A stretch of 64,000 nucleotides of DNA, from contig CAZVDF010000010.1 in the NCBI GenBank assembly GCA_964626055.1, forward strand, positions 1-64,000. Reading direction: 5' to 3'. Below, piece by piece: positions 16,102 through 25,773 of the stretch (positions are counted from its first letter, which is position 1; each line of letters opens with the position of its first letter). Position numbers and translations under genes: made by a program. Below the pieces are notes generated by a model. That model was not told where the DNA came from, searched no databases, and worked only from the letters and a program-made list of their open reading frames with translations. The stretch is from JAFGSG01 sp964626055 (GTDB taxonomy: Bacteria > Spirochaetota > UBA4802 > JAFGDQ01).

Positions 16102-18234
16102 TTAATTTTTAACCACATCAAAATCGATTCTCATGGTCTCGTACGATACTTCTTTCAGACGGACACGCAGCCTGTCGCCTATCCTGAATCTCCTTCCGAG
16201 CCTTCTGCCTGTTACGCTGTAATCGTCCTCTTTAACCAGGTAATAATCGTCCGTGAGAAATCTGAGCGGTACCATGCCTTCTATTGGTTTGTCGATGAGT
16301 GATACAAAAAATCCAGCCTTTCCGATACCGCTTACGATTGCGTCAAATACGTCGCCGACTTTATCCTGCATATAGCGGCACGAGATTAGCTTAAAGAGAT
16401 CGCGTTCAGCATTCTGGGCTATCCGCTCCATCTCCGAGCTCTGTTCGCCGATCAATTCAAGCTCTCCGGTCTCGTACGGAGCCGGGCTTTTATCGATCAG
16501 ACTTTTAAGGCAGCGGTGAACCACCAGATCCGGGTATCTTCTTATCGGAGATGTAAAGTGAGTGTAGTCGGCGAATCCCAGACCGAAATGCCCGAGAGGA
16601 TCCGCGCCGTAATATGCCTGCATGAAGGATTTCAGTATGAGAAAATTAACAACTTTCTCGTATTCCCTGCCCTTTACATTATCAATCACCTTTTGCAGGG
16701 CGAGCCCTATATTCTTTGTTTCTTTAAGCGTAATGCCGAGCGTCCTGAAAAAATTCTTCAGCGAAAGCAATTTTTCGTCGCTGATATTCTCATGCACTCT
16801 GTAAAGCGAAGGGATATTGTTTTCAGTGAGCGCTCTCGAAACGGTTTCATTAGCGCTCAGCATGAATTCCTCTATTATCATATGGCTTCTGAGCCTTTCG
16901 GCAAACTCAATATCCTTCAGATCATCCCTGTCATATACGAGCTCATGATCCGGCAGATCCAGATCAACGCGCCCGCGCTTTAACCGGTTCTTTTTAAGCA
17001 TGGAAGCCAGTTCGAACATTTGCCGCAGGACGCTCTGCGGATCGCCGCATGTTGCATTTGTTCCGTCGTATTCGCCATCTATGGCTTTGTCTGCCGAAAT
17101 ATAGGTCATTCTTTTATCAACATTTATAATACCCCGATAGAACCCGTGCCCGATATCATTGCCGTATTTATCAAATATAATTTCTGCCGACAGAGTGAGC
17201 CTGTCGACTCCTGCTTTTAAAGAACAAAGATCATTAGAGAGCATTTCAGGGAGCATGGGAATAACCGAATTCCCCAGATAATAGCTCGTCCCTCTTTTAA
17301 AGGCCTCGCCGTCCAGCTCGCTTCCTTTTTTTACGAAGGACGAGACATCGGCAATGTGCACGTAAAGCGTAAAACCGTTCTCCGTCTTTTCAAGCGAGAC
17401 CGCATCGTCAAAGTCTTTTGCCCTTTCGCCGTCTATTGTGATCGTGAAAATATCCCTATAATTTTTTCTGCTCTGAATATCAGCGCGCATAATTTTATCA
17501 GCATGTTCAAGCTCGGCATATTCCTTATGAAGGCCGGGAAGAGAATGCTTGGCCATGATACGCCCGACATCGTATCTGTCAATTGAGGAAAAATATGTTA
17601 CGACCTCACATAGCTGTTTGCCGGATATAAATTCATCAGTTAAGCGGACAATGGCAAATTCCGCGTCTGCTACGGCATTACTATTCCTGCCTTCAGCGAG
17701 CCCGGCGCAGGCATCCATTTCGCTGTAAACATCAACAAGTTTAAAATGAACATATCTGCTGTTTTTTTGCGTTACTTTTGCAAAGTATTCGTCTTTTTTG
17801 CGTTCCAGAATGCGCGTAATTTTTCCGAATAATTCCCCATCCGCATAATCAACGAATACCGCTTCAGCTTTATCGTTATTACGAGCTTTATTTAAATCCT
17901 CTTTCCCTATTAAGATATCATCTCCGTCATCGGTTTTGAGTATAGCGCTTCCGGTTGTATTTAATATCACCCTGCCGGTTAATTTAAAACCGCGATTTCT
18001 ATAATATTCTTTTCTCTTTTTATTAAGAAAACCGGCATAAGCCAGAGCCCTGAGTATATCGCCGGTTTTTGATAATGCTGCGTTTTCTCCGGACGCGTCT
18101 TTTTTCTTCTTTTTACCTGCATTTGATCTTTTTCCTTTTGCAGGAGAAAATAAATCCCTGGCTATCCGGTGCGCGCTGAACGGCGGGTCATTTTCATAAA
18201 CGTACGATATTATTTTTTTTGAAGATATTGACAT
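16102..18234 (-). CDS. rnr: Ribonuclease R (RNB-family 3'-5' exoribonuclease)
   Basis: The protein of about 710 residues degrades structured RNA processively from the 3' end. It has an N-terminal winged-helix region (KKIISYVYEN to LNKKRKEYY), cold-shock-like OB domains, an RNB catalytic domain (about 240-570) and a C-terminal S1 domain (about 630-710). The RNB domain carries the metal-binding aspartates in TIDGERAKDFDDAVSL, HIADVSSFV and the signature FTSPIRRYPDLVVHR. I prefer the ATG at 18234, preceded by AGAGGA, over one seven codons upstream. An internal lysine-rich segment (about 38-52, GKRSNAGKKKKKD) follows the first helix, while the lysine-rich tail typical of enterobacterial RNase R is missing. 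Confidence 0.95.
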   Translation of the reverse strand: MSISSKKIISYVYENDPPFSAHRIARDLFSPAKGKRSNAGKKKKKDASGENAALSKTGDILRALAYAGFLNKKRKEYYRNRGFKLTGRVILNTTGSAILKTDDGDDILIGKEDLNKARNNDKAEAVFVDYADGELFGKITRILERKKDEYFAKVTQKNSRYVHFKLVDVYSEMDACAGLAEGRNSNAVADAEFAIVRLTDEFISGKQLCEVVTYFSSIDRYDVGRIMAKHSLPGLHKEYAELEHADKIMRADIQSRKNYRDIFTITIDGERAKDFDDAVSLEKTENGFTLYVHIADVSSFVKKGSELDGEAFKRGTSYYLGNSVIPMLPEMLSNDLCSLKAGVDRLTLSAEIIFDKYGNDIGHGFYRGIINVDKRMTYISADKAIDGEYDGTNATCGDPQSVLRQMFELASMLKKNRLKRGRVDLDLPDHELVYDRDDLKDIEFAERLRSHMIIEEFMLSANETVSRALTENNIPSLYRVHENISDEKLLSLKNFFRTLGITLKETKNIGLALQKVIDNVKGREYEKVVNFLILKSFMQAYYGADPLGHFGLGFADYTHFTSPIRRYPDLVVHRCLKSLIDKSPAPYETGELELIGEQSSEMERIAQNAERDLFKLISCRYMQDKVGDVFDAIVSGIGKAGFFVSLIDKPIEGMVPLRFLTDDYYLVKEDDYSVTGRRLGRRFRIGDRLRVRLKEVSYETMRIDFDVVKN

Positions 18235-18521
18235 TTTTCCTCTAAGAAACCGCATACTTCTAATAATTTTAAAAATTATCTTAAAACCGGTTTTTATTTA
18301 ATATCCGGTGCTCCAGAAACTTAGAGCAACTATCTTGGTAAATAAACATTGCAAATTAGTCATCCTTATTTTTTAATATTATAAAAATATTTAAATATTT
18401 AGTTTATCACATCCAATGATTTTCTTGACAGAAAATAAATCAGCCTTTTTATTAAGGCATAGCAATGCTGATTTTCGATTGCCGGTTTTTTATTTAAAAT
18501 ATTTTTTTATCCGCGGGATAT

Positions 18522-19253
18522 ATGCCTAAAAAAATATTACGGATATTATATAAATTTTACGAATGGTTTATTTTTGTACCCCTTCTCGGATTATCCACGC
18601 TTATATTCGGGACCTCAGCGGCAATCCTGGCCATTATTGTAAATCCGAATTTCGCCAGTCAGGTATGCGCGGTATCATGGGCACGCTTCATTTCATTTAT
18701 AACTCCTGTGTTCGTAAAGGTAACGGGAAGAGAAAACCTGGATAAAAATAAATCCTATATTATTGTTTCCAATCATCAGAGCCACTACGATATACTTACA
18801 GTTTACGGATGGCTTGGAGTCGATTTCAAATGGGTCATGAAAAAAGAACTGAGGAAAATACCGGCGCTGGGAATAGCGTGCGAAAAGATCGGACATATAT
18901 TTATCGACAGATCAAATCCGGGGGCTGCAGTAGAATCTTTAAAGGAAGCAAAAGCCAAATTAACCGCCGGAACCTCGGTAATGTTCTTCCCCGAAGGGAC
19001 AAGAAGCAAGGACGGTAAAATTGGACAATTTAAGAAAGGAGCGTTCAGAATGGCAGCCGATCTTGATTTGCCGCTTCTTCCTGTAACGATAAAAGGCACA
19101 AGAGAGATATTGCCGGCGGGAACATATAATCTATTTCCGGGGAAAGCGGAATTGATCATTCATAAACCTATCGAACCGTCAAATTACGGCAGCGCCGATA
19201 TTGAAAATCTGATAGAAGAAACTAGACAGGCAATTATTTCGGGTATGGTATAA
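18522..19253 (+). CDS. plsC: 1-acyl-sn-glycerol-3-phosphate acyltransferase
   Basis: The 243-residue inner-membrane enzyme acylates lysophosphatidic acid to phosphatidic acid. After an N-terminal membrane helix (about 15-40) come the four acyltransferase blocks: SNHQSHYDIL with the H-x4-D catalytic dyad, a block containing GHIFIDRSNP, FFPEGTRSKDG, and LPVTIKGTREILPAG. It is monocistronic, with the divergent rnr 270-290 bases upstream. A possible promoter (TTGACA at 18425-18430 and an AT-rich box about 18 bases on) precedes it. The interval 18256-18521 is otherwise AT-rich and featureless. Confidence 0.94.
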   Translation: MPKKILRILYKFYEWFIFVPLLGLSTLIFGTSAAILAIIVNPNFASQVCAVSWARFISFITPVFVKVTGRENLDKNKSYIIVSNHQSHYDILTVYGWLGVDFKWVMKKELRKIPALGIACEKIGHIFIDRSNPGAAVESLKEAKAKLTAGTSVMFFPEGTRSKDGKIGQFKKGAFRMAADLDLPLLPVTIKGTREILPAGTYNLFPGKAELIIHKPIEPSNYGSADIENLIEETRQAIISGMV

Positions 19254-19388
19254 CGGATGGCCGGGCCTCAAAACCGCTGCGCAAAAAAAGCATGTTTTTT
19301 AATTGATTTATATTGATTATCCGGTATATTTATTGAATATGCCGTCTGCCGATCGGAAAATACATTTTAAAAATATCCGAGGACTATC

Positions 19389-21272
19389 ATGAAAGATTCT
19401 CTTTCCAGCTGGATTAAGATTTATCCGGAAAAATTCGTACCGGAAGAGGAGATTTTCCGTCACATTGGAAGAGGCTTTAAAATATTCATCAGCACTGGAT
19501 GCGGCGAACCTGTCTACCTCGTAAGAGCGCTTGTCAGATATGTCGAGGAGCACCCCAAAGCCTTTGCCGATGCGGAAATTTTCCAGGTATGGACTCTCGG
19601 CATAGCAGTCTATACCGAAGAAAAATTCAATTATAATTTCAGGCACAACTCATTCTTTATAAGCGACAAATCAAGAGAATCTATCAATACGGGACTTGCC
19701 GATTATACGCCGATATTCCTCTCCCGCGTGCCCGATCTGCTGCGCAGAAAATACATCAAGTTCGACGCGGCACTTATACAGACATCCCTGCCCGACAGGA
19801 ACGGGAACGTGAGTCTCGGCATAAGCGTCGATATCTGCAAAGCCGCAATAGAGAACGCAAGCCTTGTTATCGCCCAGATGAACCCCAGTATGCCGCGCGT
19901 GCACGGGGACACATTTATAAATATTAAAAATATTAATTATCTGATTCATCATGAAGAAAAGCTGCTTGAATATATGCCTACGGTTCCCAGCGAGATCGCG
20001 CAGCAGACGGGGAAATACGTCTCCAAGATAGTAAACGACGGCGATACGATACAGATAGGTTACGGGAGCCTGCCGAACGCCATATTGCAGAATCTTAAAG
20101 ATAAAAAAGACCTCGGCATTCACTCCGAGCTTCTGACCGACGCTGTCGTTGAGCTTATTAGGCTTGGCGTCATCAATAACTCGAAAAAAACCATAGATCG
20201 CGGTAAAACGGTGGCTTCATTTTGCATGGCTACCGAACAAACCTACAGATATATAGACGATAATCCCGAAATGGACTTCAGGACAATCGATTATACGAAT
20301 GATCCGCTGGTGATTTCCCGCATTCACAACATGGTTGCGATCAATTCCGCGCTTGAGATAGATCTCACAGGGCAGGCAAGCGTTGAATCCATAAACGGCA
20401 AATTTTACAGCGGCATAGGAGGCAACGCCGATTTCATGCGCGGCGCAATACTCGCTCCCGGCGGGAAGACAATACTCGCAATAGAATCGACAGCCAGAAA
20501 CGGACAGATTTCGCGCATCGTGCCTTCTCTTCAAAACGGCACAGGCGTAACGCTTAACAGGGGCGACATATTTTATGTAGTGACGGAATACGGCATTGCA
20601 TATCTCCACGGTAAAAACATACGCGAGCGCGCAATGGACCTGATCGCCATCGCTCATCCGAAATTCAGAAGCCGGCTCATAGAAGAAGCGAAAAAATTGA
20701 ACATCATTTACAAAGACCAGGCATATATTTCAGGCAAGAACGCCGAGTATCCGGAATATCTTGAAGAATACAGGACAATGAGAAGCGGCCTTATACTGTG
20801 GTTCAGGCCCGTCCGCATCAACGATGAAAGCCTGGTCAAGGATTTCTTTTATTCACTCTCCGACCAGAGCCTTCAAAGACGATTCATGTCATTCAGGATA
20901 GACGTGCCTCATAAAGTAAGGCAGGAGTTCGTAGTAATCGATTACACAAAAGAGCTGATCATACTTGCAACGACCATGCTTGAGCAAAAGGAACTCGTTG
21001 TGGGCATAGGCCAGATATCCAAGAACGAAAACACACTCTTTGCTGAAGTCGCCTTCGCCGTCAGGGACAACTATCAAAATCAGGGTATCGGATCAGAGCT
21101 CCTGGAGTACCTGACTATCATTGCAAAAAAAGAAGGTTTGCATGGATTTACCGCTGAAGTACTGATGGAAAACCAGCCCATGCTCCATGTATTTGAAAAA
21201 ATGGGCTTTAATATTCACCGGAAGCTCGAAGAAGGCGCTTATAAGCTTATAATGAGATTTAATATTAATTAG
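19389..21272 (+). CDS. Acetyl-CoA hydrolase/CoA-transferase fused to a GNAT acetyltransferase domain
   Basis: This 627-residue protein has two parts. Residues 1-440 form a CoA-transferase of the acetyl-CoA hydrolase/4-hydroxybutyrate CoA-transferase family (class I fold). Recognisable blocks are GRGFKIFISTGCGEPVYLV, QTSLPDRNGNVSLGISVD, VNDGDTIQIGYGSLPNAIL, the GIGGNADFMRGA glycine loop and VVTEYGIAYLHGKNIRERA. Residues about 470-625 form a GNAT domain with the acetyl-CoA-binding VRDNYQNQGIGSELLEYLT motif. The first part would exchange CoA between acyl groups and carboxylates. The second may acetylate a protein or small molecule. The gene lies upstream of an ADP-forming acyl-CoA synthetase, so acyl-CoA/ATP metabolism is the likely setting. 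Substrates are unknown. Confidence 0.88.
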   Translation: MKDSLSSWIKIYPEKFVPEEEIFRHIGRGFKIFISTGCGEPVYLVRALVRYVEEHPKAFADAEIFQVWTLGIAVYTEEKFNYNFRHNSFFISDKSRESINTGLADYTPIFLSRVPDLLRRKYIKFDAALIQTSLPDRNGNVSLGISVDICKAAIENASLVIAQMNPSMPRVHGDTFINIKNINYLIHHEEKLLEYMPTVPSEIAQQTGKYVSKIVNDGDTIQIGYGSLPNAILQNLKDKKDLGIHSELLTDAVVELIRLGVINNSKKTIDRGKTVASFCMATEQTYRYIDDNPEMDFRTIDYTNDPLVISRIHNMVAINSALEIDLTGQASVESINGKFYSGIGGNADFMRGAILAPGGKTILAIESTARNGQISRIVPSLQNGTGVTLNRGDIFYVVTEYGIAYLHGKNIRERAMDLIAIAHPKFRSRLIEEAKKLNIIYKDQAYISGKNAEYPEYLEEYRTMRSGLILWFRPVRINDESLVKDFFYSLSDQSLQRRFMSFRIDVPHKVRQEFVVIDYTKELIILATTMLEQKELVVGIGQISKNENTLFAEVAFAVRDNYQNQGIGSELLEYLTIIAKKEGLHGFTAEVLMENQPMLHVFEKMGFNIHRKLEEGAYKLIMRFNIN

Positions 21273-21440
21273 AAGCCATCTTAAAATTATTTTTTTTATT
21301 TTCTTAATATTGACCTTAACAGTAATTTTTTTTAAAAATCCTTATTGCTTTTTTATAGACCATTTAAAAATATTGATTAATCCGGTCGCTACGAATATAA
21401 TTATTTGTGGCGGGCATAAATCAGGCTACCGGAGAGTGAA

Positions 21441-23564
21441 ATGGGAATTAAAAATAAATATAACATAAAAAGTCTTTTCGAACCGGAAAGCATCGCGGTA
21501 ATAGGCGCGTCGCAGGATAAACAGAAGATCGGCTATACCGTATTCAACAACATAATCTCAGGCGGATACAAAGGCAGGGTTTTCCCCGTAAGCCCCAGAG
21601 GCGGCGAGATCGACGGCCATAAAGTTTTTAAGGATATAAGGGATATTGAAGCACCTGTAGACTGCGCCTCTATAGTCATACCCGCAAAACTCGTAAAAGA
21701 CGCGGTAACAAGCTGCGCCCTGAAAAAAGTCAAATTCATACAAATTATTACGTCAGGATTCTCGGAAATCGGGAACGTAAAAGAAGAAAAAGAAATTACC
21801 GCTATAGCAAGGGAGGCCGGGACGCGGATAGTGGGACCAAACATGTTCGGCCTTTACTCCAGAGCCGCCTCCCTCAACTCTACTTTTTCAGCTACCAGGA
21901 TAAATCCGGGCAATGTTGCCATACTCACTCAGAGCGGGGCTCTCGGCATCGCGATGATAGGCAAAACTGCGGTCGCGAACATGGGACTTTCCGCGATCAT
22001 ATCAATCGGCAATAAATGCGATGTTGACGACGCCGATCTTTTGGAATACCTGATCGGAAACGAAGAAACAAAAGTGATTCTCATGTATATAGAGGGAGTT
22101 AAGAACGGCGAAAGGCTCATAGAGATCCTGAAGATGGCAACAGGGAAAAAGCCGGTAGTGGTAATTAAATCCGGCAAATCAAAGAGGGGTGCGCAGGCCG
22201 CCGCATCGCATACCGGATCGCTTGCCGGTTCCGATGCTATATTCGACGCCGTCATGAAACAATGCGGAGTTCTCAGGGCGGAAGGCCTTGAAGAAGCTTT
22301 TAACTGGTGCAAGTTCCTGGCGTCAAGCCCGGCTCCGAAGAACTTCCAGAGCGTAATAGTGACCAACGGCGGAGGTATCGGCGTAATGGCAACAGACGCA
22401 TGCGAGAGATCAGGCGTTGCCCTATACGACGATCAGGCTTCATTAAAAGCTGCATATGAGACAGTAACTCCGTCTTTCGGATCGACTAAAAATCCCATCG
22501 ATATCACCGGCGGAGCGAACGCTGAAGACTATACGGCCGCTCTTACCGTCACAGCGAAAAATAAAGATATCGGATCAACCATCGGCCTTTACTGTGAAAC
22601 TGCGGTATTTAACTCCGAAAACCTGACTAAAATGCTGTCGGAAACTTACGCAAAACACAGGGAACAAGGCAAACCGATCGCTTACGCTCTGGTCGGCGGG
22701 AAGCAGGTTGAAAACGCGATAACCTCCCTCAGGACGGACAGTGTTCCCGTCTTTAACGATGTTGAACAGGCTGTTTCCTGCATAGGCGCGCAATATAAAT
22801 ATTACAAATACATCGATGAAATATCCGACAGGATTGACGACTATGATGTCAATGTAAACTCGATAAATAACATAATAGATGCCGCATTAAAGGAGGGACG
22901 GACTTTTCTCCTGGCAAATGAAGGCGCGGCGGTTATGAGGGCCGCGAATATCCGCATGCCTGAAAGCCGGATCGCGCGAAATATAGATGAGGCCGTAAGG
23001 TTTGCGGAAGAGATCGGATATCCGGCAGTAATGAAAGTCGTATCGAAAGACATAGTTCACAAGAGCGACGTCGGCGGAGTAATGCTGGACCTCGACAATC
23101 GGAAAGAGATCGTGGATGCATACGAAGCCATAATGTATAGCTGCAAGTCGTACAATCCTAACGCCGTGATCGAGGGCATAGAGGTTGCGGAGATGGTTAA
23201 AAAAGGCGTTGAACTGATTGTAGGCGCAAGGCGCGACCAGTCGTTCGGACCGGTTGTCATGTGCGGGCTCGGCGGCATTTATGTCGAAGTGATGAAGGAT
23301 ATCTCGTTCAGGGCGCTGCCGTTGAACCGTAATATCGCCCTTTCCATGCTTGAAGAAGTACGGTCATATCCTTTGCTGCTCGGCGCAAGAGGAGAAGAAA
23401 AGAAAGACATCGAAGCGGTTATTGACACTATAATTAAAATCGGTTCCATTATTAAAAAATGCGAAAGGATCACAGACATTGAGATAAATCCGGTTGTTGT
23501 ATATAATATAAGCAGCGGGCTCACAGCCGTTGACGCGAGGATATTGATAAGCAGGCAGAAATAA
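21441..23564 (+). CDS. ADP-forming acyl-CoA (acetyl-CoA) synthetase, fused alpha and beta parts
   Basis: The 707-residue enzyme interconverts acyl-CoA, ADP and phosphate with acid, CoA and ATP, giving ATP by substrate-level phosphorylation in fermenters. Residues 1-140 are the CoA-binding domain (SIAVIGASQDKQKIGYTV). Residues 150-450 are the succinyl-CoA-ligase-like domain, with the phosphohistidine segment AASHTGSLAGSDAIFDA. Residues 490-707 are an ATP-grasp domain with GYPAVMKVVSKDIVHKSDVG and the GLGGIYVEVMKDISF and EINPVVVY blocks. The alpha-beta order in one chain is the usual bacterial and archaeal fused form. No GNAT domain is attached, unlike PatZ-type proteins, but the preceding gene carries one. 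Acyl specificity is not predictable. Confidence 0.93.
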   Translation: MGIKNKYNIKSLFEPESIAVIGASQDKQKIGYTVFNNIISGGYKGRVFPVSPRGGEIDGHKVFKDIRDIEAPVDCASIVIPAKLVKDAVTSCALKKVKFIQIITSGFSEIGNVKEEKEITAIAREAGTRIVGPNMFGLYSRAASLNSTFSATRINPGNVAILTQSGALGIAMIGKTAVANMGLSAIISIGNKCDVDDADLLEYLIGNEETKVILMYIEGVKNGERLIEILKMATGKKPVVVIKSGKSKRGAQAAASHTGSLAGSDAIFDAVMKQCGVLRAEGLEEAFNWCKFLASSPAPKNFQSVIVTNGGGIGVMATDACERSGVALYDDQASLKAAYETVTPSFGSTKNPIDITGGANAEDYTAALTVTAKNKDIGSTIGLYCETAVFNSENLTKMLSETYAKHREQGKPIAYALVGGKQVENAITSLRTDSVPVFNDVEQAVSCIGAQYKYYKYIDEISDRIDDYDVNVNSINNIIDAALKEGRTFLLANEGAAVMRAANIRMPESRIARNIDEAVRFAEEIGYPAVMKVVSKDIVHKSDVGGVMLDLDNRKEIVDAYEAIMYSCKSYNPNAVIEGIEVAEMVKKGVELIVGARRDQSFGPVVMCGLGGIYVEVMKDISFRALPLNRNIALSMLEEVRSYPLLLGARGEEKKDIEAVIDTIIKIGSIIKKCERITDIEINPVVVYNISSGLTAVDARILISRQK

Positions 23565-23757
23565 CCGTCATGTCCGGATTTATAAATTCGTCAGTATTCG
23601 GCGGATCCGGAAAATTGCTCTGATACGCTGGAATGGTTTTTTAAACTACGGATAATTTAATCCGGGCAGTCAGAAAAAATAAATTTTAGCTTCTTTCGCC
23701 TTCTCACGGAATGTCGGGGGGAGGGAGTTAGGGTTAAGGCATAAAAGGGGGAAACCA

Positions 23758-24825
23758 ATGAACAATATAGTAATTGCATCGATCAGGAAAAATGCCGGGA
23801 AAACCAGCATAATAGCAGGAATAATTTCTCATTTTAAGAATATAAAATTCGCTTATGCCAAACCGCTGGGCGACAGGCTGATCTATCGCAGGAAAAAAAG
23901 CTGGGATTACGACGCAAGTCTGATGATCAATCTCCTGGGCCGGGAGGGAGAGCTTGAAAGCCGCTTTGAAAAGATCACTCTCGGTTTTGACCATTCCAAG
24001 CTCAGATATATGTACGACGAAGCCGGAATAAAAAAAGCTCTTTCCGACATGGTGACCGAAATCGGCGGGAGCAACGATGTGATGTTCCTCGAAAGCGGGA
24101 AAGACCTGGAATCCGGCTCGTATCTCAATCTTGACGCTTTATCCATGGCAAAATACGTCAACGCCAGACTGGTCGTAATAGTAAGCGGGGACAGCGACTT
24201 TATACTGGACGATATTAAATTCATTGAAAAATATGTAAAAATAAAAGATAATAATTTTGCAGGCGTGATCGTCAACAAAGTCAACGATCTGGATATTTTT
24301 GAAAACTCATATGCGCCCGCAATAAAAGAAATGGGTATCAATATAATCGGAGCAATACCGTATAAGGAACAGCTTACATATCTTACGGTTGGATACCTGG
24401 CGGAAAAACTACTGGCGCGCGTGCTGGCAGGCGAACAAAAATTAAAAAATATAGTGAAAAATATAATAATAGGGGCCATGTCAACGGCCGATCCCAATAA
24501 AAATCCGCTGTACATCAGGCCGACACTTAACAGGGAAAATCAGCTCATGATAACAAGCGGGGACAGAAGCGACATGATTCTGGCTGCGCTTGAGCGCGAC
24601 ACTACAGGCATTATCCTTACAAACGACATTGTACCCCCGCAGCTTATCCTTGCCAGGGCAAAGGAGCGCGGCGTGCCTGTTCTGCTCGTACCCATGGATA
24701 CATTCAAGGCTGTAAAAACAATCGACGATATAGAAGCGCTGCTTACAAAAGACGATCCCGAGAAGATCGCTCTGATATCCCAGATGATCGAGAAATACAC
24801 CGGGATGAACGACATTTTAAAATAG
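23758..24825 (+). CDS. P-loop NTPase with DRTGG domain (Pta/BioD-like)
   Basis: This 355-residue protein resembles the N-terminal regulatory half of long phosphotransacetylases. Residues 1-215 form a BioD-like P-loop domain starting IVIASIRKNAGKTSIIAGI, where RKNAGKTS is the Walker A. AYAKPLGDR follows, and DVMFLESGKD and GVIVNKV occupy the expected switch and base-recognition positions. Residues about 225-335 match a DRTGG domain, including IIIGAMSTADPN and ITSGDRSDMILAAL. The catalytic phosphotransacetylase domain is missing, so it is probably a nucleotide-sensing regulator or chaperone for the adjacent acyl-CoA enzymes. An AGGGGGAAACC stretch lies before the ATG. The exact role is unknown. 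Confidence 0.82.
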   Translation: MNNIVIASIRKNAGKTSIIAGIISHFKNIKFAYAKPLGDRLIYRRKKSWDYDASLMINLLGREGELESRFEKITLGFDHSKLRYMYDEAGIKKALSDMVTEIGGSNDVMFLESGKDLESGSYLNLDALSMAKYVNARLVVIVSGDSDFILDDIKFIEKYVKIKDNNFAGVIVNKVNDLDIFENSYAPAIKEMGINIIGAIPYKEQLTYLTVGYLAEKLLARVLAGEQKLKNIVKNIIIGAMSTADPNKNPLYIRPTLNRENQLMITSGDRSDMILAALERDTTGIILTNDIVPPQLILARAKERGVPVLLVPMDTFKAVKTIDDIEALLTKDDPEKIALISQMIEKYTGMNDILK

Positions 24826-24833
24826 CGAATGAA

Positions 24834-25490
24834 TTATATGGGATAATTATCATCCCAGAAACCGTCTTTTATTTTAAGCGTCTCTTTTTCCCACGCTATA
24901 ATCCCGGTTTTCGTAAGCCTTAAAAGCAGACGCGAGAACGTTTCCGGTATGGTTCCAACGGCGGAAGCAATATCCTTTTTCGGCAATGTAATTTTATAGC
25001 TGTATTTCTTCCCATAGTTACTTATAATAAACCTGAAAAATCTCTCTTCAACATCGTGAGAAGACAGGTAATGTATCTGCTCGGTGAGGAATCTTAGCTT
25101 TTCGAACATGGCTCTTAAAAAATTATTTCTCGATGCCGGTTTGTCCATCATCTTCCAGAAAGAGTCACAGCGTATTGCTATTATCCCGGACTGTTCCAGC
25201 GCGGCAGCGCTGGCGGGATATTGCTTTCTTCCGAATAGTACCGCTTCCGCAAAAAATTCTCCCGGATATATTATTTTTATCGTGCTCTCCTTGCCGTCAT
25301 AGGACGATTTATAGACCCGCACTGTTCCTTTGACTAGTATATAGAAATATTTTCCCTCAAATCCTTCATTGAATAGAATCTCTTTAGGATCCAGCGTTCT
25401 TTGAATCGCGTCCCTGGCAAGCTCGCCGAGAGCCTGTTCGTCAAGGTCTTTAAAGAGGTCCAGATTTTTCAGTACGCTATTTAATTCCAT
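24834..25490 (-). CDS. Crp/Fnr-family transcription regulator, HcpR-like
   Basis: The 218-residue regulator has a cyclic-nucleotide-binding-type beta-roll (about 10-125), a dimerisation helix, and a C-terminal winged helix (about 150-210) with KDIASAVGTIPETFSRLLLR as recognition segment. The N-terminus has no cysteine cluster and only one cysteine is present (in AIRCDSF). An oxygen-labile 4Fe-4S sensor like that of FNR is therefore excluded; heme- or NO-dependent sensing as described for some HcpR/DNR proteins is possible. It is divergent from hcp, whose promoter has a perfect TTGAC-N4-GTCAA palindrome. HcpR proteins are known to control hcp-ferredoxin operons in several anaerobic lineages, so the assignment follows from context. 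The last bases lie nine bases from the end of the convergent DRTGG gene. Confidence 0.85.
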   Translation of the reverse strand: MELNSVLKNLDLFKDLDEQALGELARDAIQRTLDPKEILFNEGFEGKYFYILVKGTVRVYKSSYDGKESTIKIIYPGEFFAEAVLFGRKQYPASAAALEQSGIIAIRCDSFWKMMDKPASRNNFLRAMFEKLRFLTEQIHYLSSHDVEERFFRFIISNYGKKYSYKITLPKKDIASAVGTIPETFSRLLLRLTKTGIIAWEKETLKIKDGFWDDNYPI

Positions 25491-25531
25491 AATAGTCTAT
25501 TAAGAGATTTTACTCATTTTGTCCAAACCGG

Positions 25532-25577
25532 CGCCCCCTTTGTCCCAAAGGGAGGCTCCGCACGGGGATAGGGGGCG
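25532..25577. repeat. Short hairpin repeat related to family C ends
   Basis: CGCCCCCT (25532-25539) pairs with AGGGGGCG (25570-25577). The inner sequence, including GGAGGCTCCGCACGGGGATA, matches the right end of the element at 4705. It appears as a solo end between the divergent regulator and hcp, about 90 bases upstream of the operator. Confidence 0.6.
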
Positions 25578-25667
25578 AGAACATTATAAGCATTTACATT
25601 CACTGTCTTTTTTGCTTTTCCCAGGTGTCCGGAATGCGCCATATTTTATATAATAAACGTTCTGTTT

Positions 25668-25709
25668 TTGACTTATGTCAATGAGTATTTTTGCCGGCCG
25701 GACTATAAT
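25668..25709 (+). promoter_or_regulatory. Crp/Fnr-type operator and -10 box of the hcp promoter
   Basis: TTGACTTATGTCAA at 25668-25681 is a perfect TTGAC-N4-GTCAA palindrome. TATAAT at 25704-25709 is a consensus -10 box, which puts the start site near 25716. The palindrome is then centred at -41.5, the standard class II activator position, and it replaces the -35 element. The divergent Crp/Fnr-family gene is the obvious candidate to bind it. The leader to the hcp ATG is about 58 bases. Confidence 0.85.
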
Positions 25710-25773
25710 ATATACATAAAGAAAATGTTTTAATCCGTTACGATATAAAAAATTATTAACAAGGAGCAAGAAT

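Noticed and set aside
24834..25490. Oxygen-sensing FNR with a 4Fe-4S cluster
   Set aside because: The N-terminus lacks the cysteine cluster and the protein contains a single cysteine.
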